Below, piece after piece: positions 28,136 through 40,332 of a stretch of 62,000 nucleotides of DNA. Each line of letters begins with the position of its first letter. Position 1 is the stretch's first letter. The stretch is from Zygnema cylindricum. Its lineage: Eukaryota; Streptophyta; Zygnematophyceae; Zygnematales; Zygnemataceae. The stretch is taken from NCBI GenBank assembly GCA_037447655.1, contig JBBHKE010003123.1, positions 1 through 62,000 of the forward strand, in the 5' to 3' direction. Below the pieces are notes generated by a model. That model was given only the letters and a program-made list of their open reading frames with translations. It was not told the origin of the DNA and made no database searches. The translations under genes were made by a program, and so were the position numbers.

Positions 28136-29553
28136 GGGGAACGATGGCGAAATATACTGATAACTTTCGAACTCTTATTGATTCTCATGCGTGTGTGAGT
28201 GTATCTTTTCCAGAGTTTCAGCAGGCCGCTTTAATCATTAGAGGTCTTTATAACAATATGAAAGTCGCATCTGCTGAATTGAAAAAGCATGATAAGTCTA
28301 GCTGGACACTTCATTTAGCTATCAATATTATTTTGGAAGAAGAGTCTACCTCAAAAATTATAAATGGAGAAAAGCAAGTAGAGGCTTTTAACACAAATTT
28401 TGACAAAAGAGGACAGTTTAATCAGTCAAAGAATCAGTTTACTCAGCTCAAAAATCAGGGTCCTAGGAATCCAGGACAGTTTAATCAGCTTAATCAATGG
28501 CAAAATAAGCAATCATTTACTACATGCTTTTACTGTTCAGAGAAAGGTCATGGATATTGGTACTGTCATAAGCTCAAAAAGGCAAATGAAACTAGTTTAT
28601 ATAGGCCAGGGTGGCAGCAAAGTCATTTAAATTATGGTTTTTTTGGTAATCGTTTACAAAACACCTCATTGTTTTCTTCATCTGTTACTCAGGAAGATGA
28701 GTCCTCTAGTCTTGATGAGCAAGATACATCAATGTTATTTGCAATGGCGGCGGCGATAGAAGGGTCAAAGGACGCCGAGTGGATCATGGACACGAGAGCC
28801 TCGGCTCACATGTGTTGGAACAAAGGCCTTTTTACTACTCTCCAAAGTACACATGCAAAGAATATATACTATGCTTGTGGCAGGAGTGTCCAAACTTCTG
28901 CTCAGGGTGATGTTTCATTGCTGGTAGATATAGGATGCAAGTCGGTTAAAAGAACTTTACACAATGTCTTCTATGTTCCAGCCTTCAAAAATAATCTGTT
29001 TTCTACGTCTCTAGTTGAAAGCAAAGGATTTGAACTTACTCTTAAGGGAGGTAGACTGGTTGTAAGTAAGCTAGGAAAAGTAGCGGTCAGAGGAACTAGA
29101 GATAAAAGCAATATGTATTTTATGGATATGGCAGATTCTAAGGAAAATGATGTTCTTTACTCTTGTGTAATGTTTGAGAATGAGTCATGGCATAAAAGGC
29201 TAGGTCATGTTAATTATGACAACTTCAACAAAATGGTGAAATTTGGCAAAATACAGGGTGTAACTTCAACAGATCAGCCAGTTAAAACACGTGATGGCTG
29301 TTCTTTTGGGAAGATTCAAAAGCTGCCTTTTCCACAAGAATTCGAGCACAGATCAACGAAGGTCTTCCAGCTCGTTCATTCTGATGTGTTGGGCCCGGCT
29401 CAGATACCACCTGCTGGGGGGTTCCACTTCATGGTGACTTTTACTGATGATTTTTCCAGATATACTAAAGTGTATTTCATGAAAGAGAAAAATGAGGTTT
29501 TTCACACTTCAAACACTATAAAGCTTGGGCGGAAAAGCTACATGGTACTTTAA
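28099..29553 (+). pseudogene. pol: Copia gag C-terminus, protease and integrase N-terminus (B)
   Basis: An open frame of 484 codons. The gag core continues (YLRGTMAKYTDNFRTLI, LIIRGLYNNMKVAS), followed by a Gln/Asn-rich linker and a CCHC knuckle at residues 143-156 (CFYCSEKGHGYWYC). The protease site reads DTRAS at 231-235: Asp is kept but the Gly of D-T/S-G is Arg, likely to inactivate it. The integrase has WHKRLGH, but only one Cys of the CxxC pair remains (RDGC). The first catalytic Asp is in VHSDVLGPAQ. The frame stops at 29553 and the core continues at 29556 in another frame, so the polyprotein is broken. Confidence 0.85.
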
Positions 29554-29555
29554 TT

Positions 29556-29969
29556 TTGGAACTCAAATCAGATAATGGAAGCGAGTATATGTCAATTGAA
29601 TTTAAAAAGTTTCTTTTGGATGAAGCCATCAGTCGTATGCTGACTATTCCTTACACACCTCAACAAAATGGTGTTTCAGAGAGGCTATATAGAACAGTTA
29701 CAGAGTGTGCTAGATCTATGCTTGCTAATAAAAGCATATATATGAAATTTTGGGCTGAGGCCCTAAATTGTGCAGTGTATATCAAAAATAGACTTGGGTC
29801 TAAACCCGTTAGCACAACACCTTTTGAACTATGGACATGTAGAAAACCCCTGGTCGATCATTTTAAAGTGTTTGGGAGTACATGCTTTATCTTAAATACT
29901 TCTCAGTGTCTGTGGAAAATGGAGCCAAAAGGGTTATCAAGAATCCTTATGGGTTATGATGATTATTAA
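29556..29969 (+). pseudogene. pol: Copia integrase core, second half (B)
   Basis: A 137-codon frame carrying the second catalytic Asp (KSDNGSEYMS) and the Glu (NGVSERLYRT), 35 residues apart, then the conserved CARSMLANK, KFWAEALNCAVYIKNR and GYDDY blocks of copia integrase. A stop at 29969 cuts the link to RT. The integrase triad is complete across the two frames, so the loss of function comes from the frame break and the protease change. Confidence 0.85.
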
Positions 29970-31031
29970 AAAGGGTATATGGTATATGTTATAGAAAAGG
30001 ACAAGATTGTGGTTTCCTGAGATGTTATTGTAAAAGACGAAGGAGATTCAGCAGATCTATTTATTATGATTGACAAACATGCTGAAATGAAATCTCAGGA
30101 ATATGTCATTTTTGATACTCTCAAAACCACTTACTTTCCAGAGGTTCAACAACCTATTGTAGAGCTAAATTCTTCTGATCAATAGGATCATGTACAGCCT
30201 AAACATGAGCAGGCTGAGAGGCTCTAGGAGCAGCCACGGCAGATTAGAAGAAAGACAAAGAACACACAACAACCATCGGTCTCCGCCTCAAAATTTCCAG
30301 GGGGAAAGAGATCTAGCAGCCGTCTGCAATGAGGTTCCCATTTTGCATTTTCTTCAATTTTAAGAGAACCTCTAACCATCCGGGAGGCCTTCTCATCAAC
30401 CGAAAGAACTCACTGGATTAAGGGAGCAAATGACGAGATGAAATTGATAATGGAGGCTCAAACGTGGGAGTTAGTTGATCTTCCTCGAGACCGGAAAGCT
30501 ATTGGCCGCAAATGGGTGTTCAAAGTTAAGTTAAATCCGGATGGAACAATCGAGAGATACAAAGCCACACTTGTGGTAAAGGGTTAAAATTAGAAGGAGG
30601 GAATTGATTTTGAGGAAACCTTCTCTCTAGTGGTAAGGTTTCCAACTGTGAGAATTCTGTTAAGCCTACCTGCAATTGAAAATATGGAAAATCATCAAAT
30701 GGATGTTAAGACTGCTTTTTTTCATAGAGAGCTTAGAGAAACTATTTATATGAAGCAACCAGAAATGTATGAAGAGACAAGAAAGGAAAGACTAGTTTGT
30801 AAACTGGTGAAATCTTTGTATGGGCTGAAACAAGCCCCTAGACAATGGAACTTCAAGTTGAATGAGTTCCTAACTGGACAAGGCTTTAAAAGATTAAGTT
30901 CAGATTATTCTGTGTATGTTCTACAAGGAAATGATGGGATACTCTATATTGCTGTATATGTAGATGATCTGTTGCTTATCAGCAAATCTATGGATGAAAT
31001 AAATCGTATTAAGGGAGCCTTAAACTCCTAA
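29970..31031 (+). pseudogene. pol: Copia linker and reverse transcriptase (B)
   Basis: After about 400 bases of stop-containing linker, RT starts near 30387 (REAFSSTERTHWIKGANDEM, WELVDLPRDRKAIGRKWVFKVKLNPDGTIERYKA), with a stop at VVKG. The 30630-31031 frame has [36 protein letters not shown] and an intact YVDD (IAVYVDDLLLISKS). It stops after GALNS. The RT active site is intact but the gene is not. Confidence 0.85.
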
Positions 31032-31935
31032 TTTGAGATGAAGGATCTTGGTGAAGACAAATATATATTAGGGATACAAGAAGAGAGAGATAGAAATAAG
31101 AGACAGATAAGGTTAACTATAAAGGAAGCCATATGTTCCATGCTTTAAAAATTTGAAACGAAGGAAGTAAAAGGGTGTGTAACTCCAAGGTTATTCGGCA
31201 GAAATTACAAGGAAGTGACTCTGATTCACGAATTCTTGTTAGTGAGAGTCGAGAGTTAGGGGAGGAAGACTTTATGGCATTAAAACCATATAGGCAGGTA
31301 GTCGATGGCCTTATATATTTTATGAACTGCACGAGGCCTGACATTTCAGCTGTTGTTGGCTCTTTAAGTAGAAGTCTGCAGAATCCGAAAAAGGCAGACT
31401 GGGAGGTTCCAAAGAGAGTTCTCAGATGCATGGCAAGATCTCGAAATCTCAAGCTTGTTCGTGGAGGGGGAGAAGTAAAACTGCAAACTGGGAGTGATGC
31501 TAGCTACGGTGACATGCCTAGAAGGAAATTTACTACAGGCTTTGTTTTTTAGATTGGAAATGGAACTTGCTGCTGAAGCAGCAAACTTCAAAAGATCACA
31601 GCTCAGTCAACAAGGAATTGGAATATATGGCATGAAGCTTTGCCCTCAAGGAACTCCTATGGGTGAAAGCACTTTTGCAGGAATTGGGATACATGCAAAT
31701 TGGTCCTCAGGTGATCTGGTGTGAGAATCAGGCAGCAATTGCAATCACCTCCAATCCCAGCCACCACTTCAAGAGTAAGCACATGGATGTCAGACTTCAT
31801 TTTGTCAAAGAGAACGTGCTTACTAGAGTCATCAAACTGTGTTATTTGTTTGATGAAAACATGGTTGCAGACATGCTTACTTAAGCTCTGCCTGCACCTA
31901 AATTACAGTTTTGTAGACAAGCTATTGGTCTGAGT
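31032..31935 (+). pseudogene. pol: Copia RNase H (B)
   Basis: Continues from EMKDLGE-like RT thumb sequence through the 31175-31552 frame (YRQVVDGLIYFMNCTRPD; the first RNase H Asp in GSDASYGD) to the 31663-31884 frame (AAIAITSNPSHHFKSKHMDVRLHFV). The usual CDNQAA reads CENQAA, so one catalytic Asp is Glu. The Glu of S-EAEY is obscured by a frameshift at about 31600. A stop lies at ADMLT before the tail PAPKLQF. Confidence 0.82.
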
Positions 31936-31953
31936 GAATAGCTGAGTCTAAAC

Positions 31954-31964
31954 CTTTAGGGGAG
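31954..31964 (+). promoter_or_regulatory. Polypurine tract of B
   Basis: CTTTAGGGGAG directly before the 3' LTR TGTTCGTTTC, the same junction type as in A2 and E2. Confidence 0.8.
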
Positions 31965-32930
31965 TGTTCGTTTCAAAGCTTTATCCTCAGTAGATAAGGC
32001 TGTGAGGGGAGGTTTATAACTTAGAATATTTTTTGGGTCTTTGAAGTTGTAATACTTACCTTTTATAGTGTGATAGTAGATGACTAACTCTGGAGTGTAG
32101 TGTACTGTCTGATAGACACGCGTCTGTATGAGAGACAATACAGAAAATGTGGAATGAATCTTGACACATGTAATACATCAAACGAAGTCAAACCAGCGCA
32201 TCAGACGGACGAAAAGGAATACCGTACATCTGGGAAAACAAGTGTGAAGAATAAATACAGGACGTGGATGTGAAGTGAACTATCGGTTAGGATTTGAGTG
32301 TGGACCACAAGTGATGAAGTACTCTGTAAGCACTCTAGATATTCTTACAAGATTAACCACAGGCGGCTGGACTTATTTGACTACTGCTGACTAAGCAGCA
32401 ACATTGTGTGTACGGCGCTAAATGAAGAAAACTTGAACAAACAGTTTCTCGAGTTTAGTGAATTTAAATTTAGTGTGACACTGCTTGATTTAGGTTAGTG
32501 GCAAACGTGATTTTATGGAAGTACATTAGGAACTCGATCGTACTATAGTAGAGTATGACTATTCAGATACTATAATCTGTTAGGTCAAAAGGATCAGTAG
32601 ATAGACACTCATTGTATAAAAGTTTAGGACTTCGAAATACTTTGTTAACCAGTTTTGAGATAATGCAAATCTGAATGCAGTTTTTGTGAAACTTGCAGAT
32701 GTCATATCTTATGGTTAACTAGTTCAATTGTGTTGTAATTTTGGGAGTTGACAATGTGTATGCTGGTGATATTCTATGCTGAATTTGATGTAATTTGTAC
32801 CTATGGATCAGGTTTTATAGTGAGTGAAACATCAGTGTTTGATTGGTTTCTTAGTTTGTTTTGTGTAAGTTATGTCTACTTCTACCACTACTGCTGCAGC
32901 TCCACCTATACCGGTAGTAATAGAACAACA
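31965..32930 (+). repeat. 3' LTR of copia B
   Basis: 966 bp, from TGTTCGTTTC to ATAGAACAACA, followed by the target duplication CTTCC and the satellite. It carries the TATA box at 32615-32621. The long open frame that begins at 32748 simply runs from this LTR into stop-free satellite. Confidence 0.92.
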
Positions 32931-35900
32931 CTTCCCTCCTTCAGTCCTTCCCTCCTTCCCTCCTTCCCTCCTTCCCTCCTTCTCTCCTTCCCTCCTTCCC
33001 TCCTTCCCTCCTTCCCTCCTTCCCTCCTTCGTTCCTTCTATCCTTCGGCCTTCCCTCATTCCCTACTTCCCCACCTTTCCTTCTCCCCTCTTGGCTTTCC
33101 CTCTTTCCCTCCTTCCCTCCTTCCCTCCTTCTCTCTTTCCCTCCCTCGATCATTCTCTCATCCCTGCCTTCCCTCGTTCCCTGTTTCCCCTCTTTCCTTC
33201 CTTCCCTTCTTCCCTCCTTCCCTCCTTCCATCGTTCTCTCCTCCCCCCCTTCCCTCGTTCCCTACTTTCCCTCCTTCCCTCTATCGCGCTTTTCATCCTT
33301 CCTTCCTTCCCTCCTTGCCTTCTTTCCTCCTTCCCTCGTTCCCTACTTCCCTCCTTCCCTCTTTTCCTCCTTCGCTCTTTCCAACCTTCCGTCCTTCTCT
33401 CCTCCCCGCCTTCCCTCAATCCCTACTTTCCCTCCTTCCCTCCTTCCTTCCTCCTTTCCCTCCTTCCCCCCTTCCCTCCTTCCCTCCTTCCCTCCTTCCC
33501 TTCGTCACTCCCATCCTCTGCTTCTTCCCTCCTTCCCTCCTCTCCTCCCTGCCTTCTCTCGTACCCTATTTCCCTTACTTCCCACCTTCCCTCCTTCCCG
33601 CTTTTCCTCCTTCCTTCCTTCCCTCCTTCCTTCCTTCCCTCCTTTCCTCCTTCCCTCCTTCCCTCCTTCCCTCTTTTCCTTCTTCACTCTTTCTCACCTT
33701 CCGTCCTTCTCTCCTCCCTGTTGTCCCTCGATCCCTACTTCCCCTCCTTCCCTCCTTCCTTCTCGCTTTCCCTCTTTCTCCCTTCCCTCCTTCCCTCCTT
33801 GCTCCCTTCCGTGCTTTCCTCTTTCCCTCCTTCCCTCCTTCACTCATTTCCTCCTTTCCTCTGATCTTTCCCTCCTTTTCTCCTCTCCTCCTAACCTTCC
33901 CTTGTTCCCTACTTCCCTTCCTTCCTGCCTTCCCTCCTTCTCGCTTTTCCTCCTTCCTTCCTTCCCTCCTTCCCGCCTTCCGTCCTCTCTCCTCCCCACC
34001 TTCCCTCGTTCCGTGCTTTCCCACCTTCCCTCCTCCCCTCTTTCCCTCCATTCCTCTTTCTTGCTTTCCCTCCGTCCCTCCTTCCCTCCTTCCGTCCTTC
34101 TCTCCTCCCCGCCCTCCCTCGTTCCCTACTTTCCCTCCTTCCCTCCTCCCCTCTTTCCCTCCTTTCCTCCTTCCCGCTTTCCCTCCTTCCCTCCTTCCCT
34201 CCTTCTCTCCTTCCCTCCTTTCCTTCTTCCCTCCTTTCCTACTTCCCTCCTTCCCTTCTTCCCTTCTTCCGTTTTTCTCTCCTCCCCTCTTTCCCTCTTT
34301 CCCTCTTTCCTGCTTTTCCTCTTTCCCTCTTTTCCTCCTACCCTCCTTCCCTCGTTCCCTCCTTCCCTCCTTCCTTCTTTCTCTCCTCCCCCTCTTCCTT
34401 CGTTCCCTAATTCCCCTCCTTCCATCCTTCTTGCTTTTCCATCTTCCTTCCTTCCCTCTTTCCCTCCTTCCCTCCTTCCGTTTTTCTCTTTTTCCCTCTT
34501 TCCCTCCTCCCCTCCTTCCCTCCTTCCCTCCTTGCGTCCTTCACTCCTTCCCGCCTTCCCTCGTACCCAACTTTCCCTCCTTGCTCCTCCCCTCTTTCCC
34601 TCATTTCCTCCTTCCCACTTTCTCTCCTTCCCTCCTTCCTTCCTTTCCTCCTTCCCTCCTTCAGTCCTTCTCTTCTCCCCGCCTTCCCTCGTTCCTGAAT
34701 TCCCCTCCATCCCTCCTTCCCTCCTTCCCGCTTTTTCTCCTTTTATCCTTCCCTCCTTCTGTCTTTCCCTCCTCCCCGCCCCCTCTCGTTCCCTGCTTTC
34801 CCTCCTTCCCTCCTCACAACCTTCCCGCTTTCCCTCCTTCCCTCTTTCCCTCCTTCCCTCCTTGCCTCCTTCCCTCCTTACCTTCTTGCCTCCTTCCCTC
34901 ATTCCCCCCTTCCGTCTTTCCCTCCTCCCCGCCATCCCTTGCCCCTCCTTCCCCTTCTTCCCTCCTTCCCTCCTTCCCTCCCCTCCTTCCCTCCTTCCCT
35001 CCCCTCTTTCCCTCTTTTCCTCCTTCCATCCTCCACCCCTTCTCTCCTTTCCTCGTTCCCTCATTCCATCCTTCCCTCCTTGCCCCCTTGTCTCCTTCCC
35101 TCCTTCCCTCCTTGCCTCCTTCCCTCCTTTCCTCCTTCCGTTCTTCCCTCCTCCCCGCCCCTCCTCGTTCCCTACTTTCCTTCCTTCCCTCCTCCCCTCC
35201 TTCCCTCCTTGCCTCCTTGCCTCCTTCCCTCCTTCCCTCCTTCCGTTCTTCTCTCCTCCCCGCCTTCCCTCGTACCCTACTTTCCCTCCTTCCCTCCTCC
35301 CCTCTTTTCCTCCTTTTCTCCTTCCCGCTTTCTCTCCTCCCTCTTTCCCTCCTTCCCTTCTTCCCTCCTTCCCTCCTTCCATCCCTCTCTTCTCCCCGCC
35401 TTTATCAACTTCCCCTCCATCCCTCCTTCCCTCCTTCCCGCTTTTCCTCCTTCCCTCCTTCCCTCCTTCCCTCCTTGCCTCCTACCCTCCTTCCCTCCTT
35501 CCCTCCTTCCCTCCTTCCTTCCTTCCCTCCTTCCCTCCTTCCTTTCTTCTCTCCTCCCCGCCTTCCCTCGTACCCTACTTTCCCTCCTTCCCTCCTCCCC
35601 TCTTTTCCTCCTTTCCTCCTTCTCGCTTTCTCTCTTCCCTCTTTCCCTCCTTCCCTTCTTCCCACCTTCCCTCCTTCTATACCTCTCTTCTCCCCGCCTT
35701 TCTCAACCTCCCCTCAATCCCTCCTTCCCTCCTTCCCGCTTTTCCTCCTTTCCTCTTTCCCTCCTTATGTCCTTCTCTCCTCTCCGCCCCCCCTCGTTCC
35801 CTACTCTCCCCCCTTCCCTCCTCCCCACCTTCCCGCTTTCCCTCCTTCCCTCCTTCCCTCCTTGCCTCCTTGGCTCTTTCACTCGTTCCTTACTTCCCCT

Positions 35901-37825
35901 CCTTCCCTCCTTCCCTCCTTCCCTCCCCCCCTTTCCTCCTCCCTTCTTTCCCTCTTTCCCTCCTTCCCTACTCCACCCTTTCTCTTTTTTCCTCGTTCCC
36001 TAATACCCTCCTTCCCTCCTTGCCCCCTTGTCTCCTTCCCTCTTTCCCTCCTTGCCTCCTTCCCTCCTTCCCTCCTTCCGTTCTCCCCTCCTACCTGCTC
36101 CTCCTCGTTCCTTACTTTCCCTCCTTCCCTCCTCTCCTCCTTCCCTCCTTCCCTCCTTGCCTCCTTGCCTCCTTCCCTCCATCCCCCATTTCCTCTTTCC
36201 CTCCTTCCCTCCTTCCGTCCTATCCTCCCCGCCTTCCCTCATTCCCTACTTCTCCGCCTTCCCTCCTCCCCTCCTCCCCTCCATCCCTCCCCTCCTTCCC
36301 TCCTCCCTTCCCGCTTTCCCTCCTTCCCTCCTTCCCTCCTTGCCTCCTTCCCTCCTTCTCCCCTTCCCTCCTTCCCCCTTCTTTTCTTCCCCCCATATCT
36401 CCTTCCCTCCTTCCGTCCTTTTCTCCTCCCCGCCTTCCCTTGTTCCCTACTTCCCCTCCTTTCCTCCTTCCCTCCTTCCCGCTTTTCCTACTTCCTTCCT
36501 TCCCTCCTTCCCTCCTTCCCTCCTTCCCGCTTTTCCTACTTCCTTCCTTCCCTCCTTCCCTCTTTCAGTCTTTCTTTCTTCCCCGCCTTCCCTCGTTACC
36601 TACTTTTCCTCCTTTTCCTTCTCTCCTCCCCGCCTTTCTTCGTTCCCTACTTCCCCTTCTTTCCTCCTTTCAGCTTTTCCTTCTTCCTTCTTTCATTCCT
36701 TACCTTTTTCCCTCCTTCCGTCCGTCTCTCCTCCCGGCCTTCCCTTGTTACCTACTTTCCCTCCTTCCCTCCACCCCTCTTTCCCTCTTTTCCTCCTTCC
36801 CACTTTCTCTCCTTTCAACCTCCTCTTTTTCCCTCCTTCCATCTTCCCTCCTTCCGTCCTTCTCTTCTCCCCGCCTTCCCTCCTTCCCTCCTCGCTTTTC
36901 CTCCTTTCCTCCTTCCCTCCGTTTGTTCTACTCCCTTCCCCGACCCTCCTTGTTCCCTACTTTCCCTCCTTCCCTCCACTCCTTCCCGCTTTCCCTCTTT
37001 CCCTTCGTCGCTCCTTCCCTCCTTGCCTTCTTGCCTCCTTCCCTCCTTGCCTCCTTACTTCCTTCCCTCCTTCTTTCCTACCTTCCTCCCGGCCTTCCCT
37101 CGTTCCCTACTTTCCTCCCCTCCTTCCCTCCTCCCTTCCTTCCCTCTTTTCTTCCTTCCCTTCTCCACCCCTTCTCTCCTTTCCTCGTTCTCGTCTTCCC
37201 TCCTTCCCTTCTTCCCTCCTTGCCTCCTTGCCTCTTTCCCTCCTTCCCTTCTTCCCTCCTTGCCTCCTTGCCTCCTTCCCTCCTTCCCTCCTTCCCTCCT
37301 TGCCTCCTTCCCTCCTTCTCTCCTTCCGTCCTTCCCTCCTCCCCGCCCTTCCTCGTTCCCTACTTTCTCTCATTCCCTCCTCCCCTCCATCCCTCTTTCC
37401 CTCCTTGCCTCCTTCCCTCCCCTCCTTCCCTCCTCCCCTCCTTCCCTCCTTCCCTCCTTCCATCCTTCCCTCCCCTCCTTCCCTCCTCCCCTCCTTCCTT
37501 CTTCCCTCCTTCCCTTCTCCACCCCTTCTCTCCTTCCCTTGTTCCCTCCTTCCCTCCTTACCTCCTTGCCTCCTTCCCTCCATGCCTCCTTCCCTCCTTC
37601 CCTCCTTCCCTCCTTCTCTTCTCCTCGCCCCTCCTCGTTCCCTACTTTCCCTCCTTCCCTCCTCCCCTCCTTCACGCTTTCCCTCCTTCCCTCCTTCCCT
37701 CCTTCCCTCCTTCCCTCCTTTCCTCCTTGCCTCCTTCCCTCCCCCCCTTTCCTCCTCCCCTCTTTCCCTCTTTCCCCCCTCCCCCCCTTCGCTCCTTCTC
37801 TAATCCCCTCCTTCCCTCCTTTCCA
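32931..37825. repeat. Main CCCTCCTT satellite block, ~4.9 kb
   Basis: Homopyrimidine on the plus strand for nearly 5 kb. The base unit is CCCTCCTT. A marker phrase close to TCTCCTCCCCGCCTTCCCTC followed by GTTCCCTACTTTCCC recurs at irregular intervals of roughly 80-180 bp (for example near 33240, 33405, 33710, 34100, 34675, 35245, 35555, 36425, 37625), giving a loose higher-order structure. All plus frames stay open because stops need A or G; the predicted 1696- and 1324-residue Pro/Ser/Leu/Phe chains are artefacts of this. Such a strand bias favours triplex formation. Confidence 0.92.
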
Positions 37826-38755
37826 GCTGAGCGGTTGACCAATTTAGCACCTCTGTTTTTTTTTTTTGCGGCTTGAATGTTACTCAATTATTCGTTTCAT
37901 CATCTCATTCGTCATCCATTTCTCGTGTGAATAGTGCATATATATAGCGATAGAAATACATTGAATTATCAGCCGATGTATCGCTTATACATCGCGATGT
38001 TGAGCTTCTCTAAACATTGATGGGAAATATCGATTATCAGGTACCCAAAATTTGGTACATATGGAATATTGGCAAAAGGTCTTCGTTACACAACACTAGA
38101 ATGTTGAATAAACGTATTTTTACATTTACTGAGACATCCTTATGGATCCCCTCCAAAATGTCTCGAACAAAAACAATTGTTGACTAGTCAATATGCCAGC
38201 GTTTACAGCCAGAGTGGTTAGTTTTTTCGATTTCTTTGTACGATTGTAACTTAAGCTGTACGACTTTAAGTTTTAGAGGAAAACGACAAAAAAAAACCCT
38301 TACTTTGGCACCACGAGATATACCCTCCATCAATCGTGTGAAGTACAAAAAGACTACATTTAATTGTACCTAATGTTTTGAATTATTTATTTGACTTTAC
38401 GTCATTTCTATTGCAAGATTAACACTAAAAATGGATGGCAGATGAGATGAGGAAATGAACGTCTTTTTATTTTGTTTGGACGTGAATCGCCTTTAGACGT
38501 CGCCTCACGTCAATAAAAACGCCGCGATGTGATTCATGTTGCCATACGATTAGTCGTCAATGACTCAAATCTGTCCGTACCAAATTTTCATTTTCCACCT
38601 TTACAACAACATATAATTTTTCCAAGGTGACCAATCAAGACCCCTTAACAAAAAGGGATGCGTAAAAAAATAAATACTCAAATAAACCTCACCTGAAAAT
38701 AAAAGTGGCGAAAAAAACAAGTAACCTGCATAGTCTTGTTTGATCAATACTTTTA
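37826..38755. other. Non-repetitive DNA without a visible gene
   Basis: The host flank between the satellite and element D. It starts CAGCTGAGCGGTTGACC, has a T14 run near 37855 and short frames only. It ends with TTTTA (38751-38755), the target duplication of D. I recognise nothing in it. Confidence 0.5.
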
Positions 38756-39805
38756 TGCAATTTTGAGACCTCCATAGGTCCTCAGAATGGTCAGCTCACA
38801 CGAAGCCCTTAGGATAACCCTGACCCCTTTGTGTTTCAACAAGAATAAATACCACCCTGGCAGACAAAAGCTCTGACCACCTCCACCCTTGTGAAAGTAA
38901 GACTCCCCTGAGTCAATAGCAAAAAGAATCTTTGAATTTTCTCCCCGGAGCAGTAAGTTATCAATGGTAAAAGATGACCTTTTGTATAGGAGCTCTCTCA
39001 AGGAGAGGGGACTACCTACTAAATTTTTCTTAGTCGTATCTTCCTCTCTAACCCCTTACTACTGACGTATAACACCAATCGCGGTACTATATCCTACATA
39101 AACAGGTGTCGCTGTACATGTTGTACCGCTATCGTACAACATGGCCAAAGTCGACACATGCCATATCGAGATTCGTTCTTATAATCCCCGGAGATGCCGC
39201 AAGCCAATGTGGTTGTGCCACGTGTCAATTAACATGGCGATGATCGAAAACCCCCAAAAACCTATGCTGCAATCTCGGCATCTATCACGGCCGTTCAATT
39301 AGAACTGACATTCAATTGTAGCCGTCAAAATTAGATGCGCGGTATTTTTTTCGCTGTTTGAACAAATGCGTGGTATTTCTTTTGTCGCCATGCCGTACTC
39401 CGTACTATATAAAACTGTAATCATGCACTATGCATCTATTTCATGTTAAACGAATTAGTCTCCTTTTAACTAATTATATAATTGTCAAACACTATATACT
39501 TCAGCATTGGTCCTAGACTTATAAGATAAAGCTAACAGCTACTAGCTAACTTGAACAGCGGCAGGTACCAAGATCAAATCCGGGGTCCGTCAAGTTCCCT
39601 TTTGATAAACCTACAAAACTACTACCTGTCTCTATTTGGATAGTATAGGCAGCCATGGCTCTAGCTCCCATTTCAACCTTTAGTGAATGCGACAAGTGTG
39701 GGAGTTGAGGAGAGGAGTTAGAGGCACATTGCCTCTACTTATTTTCTACATTATTTATACAATTTTAGATCTTGAAAATACTAACAAGAACCATTAATTC
39801 CTACA
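38756..39805 (-). repeat. 3' LTR of copia D
   Basis: 1050 bp, matching the family A LTR layout on the minus strand (TGTAGGAATTAATGG to AAAATTGCA). It includes a G-box at 39219-39224, a tRNA-like segment on the plus strand at about 39511-39592, and the hairpin region near 38870-38930. Confidence 0.88.
39511..39592 (+). other. tRNA-like module, antisense in D 3' LTR
   Basis: On the plus strand, opposite to D, an A-box-like TAGACTTATAAGATAAAGC is followed by a B-box-like CAAGATCAAATCC. It sits about 213-294 bp from the LTR start, the same place as in A2. The 5' LTR copy at about 47216-47292 reads ATAAGATAAGGC, closer to an A box. Confidence 0.5.
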
Positions 39806-39829
39806 CCCTTTTTATTTTCTAATCACTTT

Positions 39830-40332
39830 TAAGTTTAAGACCACACTTCTCTCGACAAAAAAATAGTTTAGGGGAAGGCACGGGTTTGGTCATCATATCT
39901 GCTACCATCTCACTATCTGGTCTATACCCTAAACTGATTATTTTGTTTTCTACTTTTTCCCTAACAAAGCTAAATCTAATGTCCATTACTTTTGCTTTGA
40001 AGTGGTGTTTAGGATTCGCAGAAATAGCAATGGCTGCTTAATTATCATAAAACATTTTGTGGAAACCACTTTTAAGATGACCAAGCTCACTAAGCAAGGA
40101 CTTGACCCACATTAATTCTTTTACAACAAAGCAAAAGGCCATATACTCAGCCTCCATGGTGGACTGAGCAATGTCCTATTGCTACTTGTCGCTCTACCAC
40201 CAAGCCCCATCACCCACATACAATACATACCTAGACGTGCATTTTTTCATAAGAGCATCCCTATAGCTGGCATCACTCCAAGTGGTGATGTCAGTATTTT
40301 TTTCACCCAAATGCAACCATAGATCTCTAGTT
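39830..40332 (-). pseudogene. pol: Copia RNase H C-terminal part (D)
   Basis: On the minus strand, matches A2 RNase H: the LHLGEKNTDITTWSDASYRDALMKKCTS block, with the first catalytic Asp, lies at 40194-40330, and downstream pieces (MEAEYM, then AKVMDIRFSFV-like, then KPVPSPK) follow toward 39850 across stops. The gene is split at 40332 by the solo LTR. No activity is possible. Confidence 0.78.

Larger units (their letters stand above)
22940..32930 (+). mobile_element. Ty1/copia element B, with element C nested in its 5' LTR
   Basis: LTRs run TGTTSGTTTC to ...AACAACA. The 5' LTR is 22940-23144 plus 27053-27811 (964 bp) and the 3' LTR is 31965-32930 (966 bp). The target duplication CTTCC is at 22935-22939 and 32931-32935, inside satellite. 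Without C the element is about 6.08 kb. It encodes gag, protease, integrase, RT and RNase H with several frameshifts and altered catalytic residues, so it is defective. It belongs to a different family from A, D, E and G. Confidence 0.92.

Noticed and set aside
32931-37825. A CRISPR array
   Set aside because: The repeats are a short simple-sequence unit without unique spacers, in a eukaryotic retrotransposon context.
32748-37838. A 1696-codon open frame (and 1324- and 591-codon frames) rich in Pro, Ser, Leu and Phe
   Set aside because: Pure pyrimidine satellite has no stop codons in any plus frame. The frame starts in the B LTR and crosses the satellite; the minus-strand Gly/Glu/Arg/Lys-rich frames are the complement of the same repeat.
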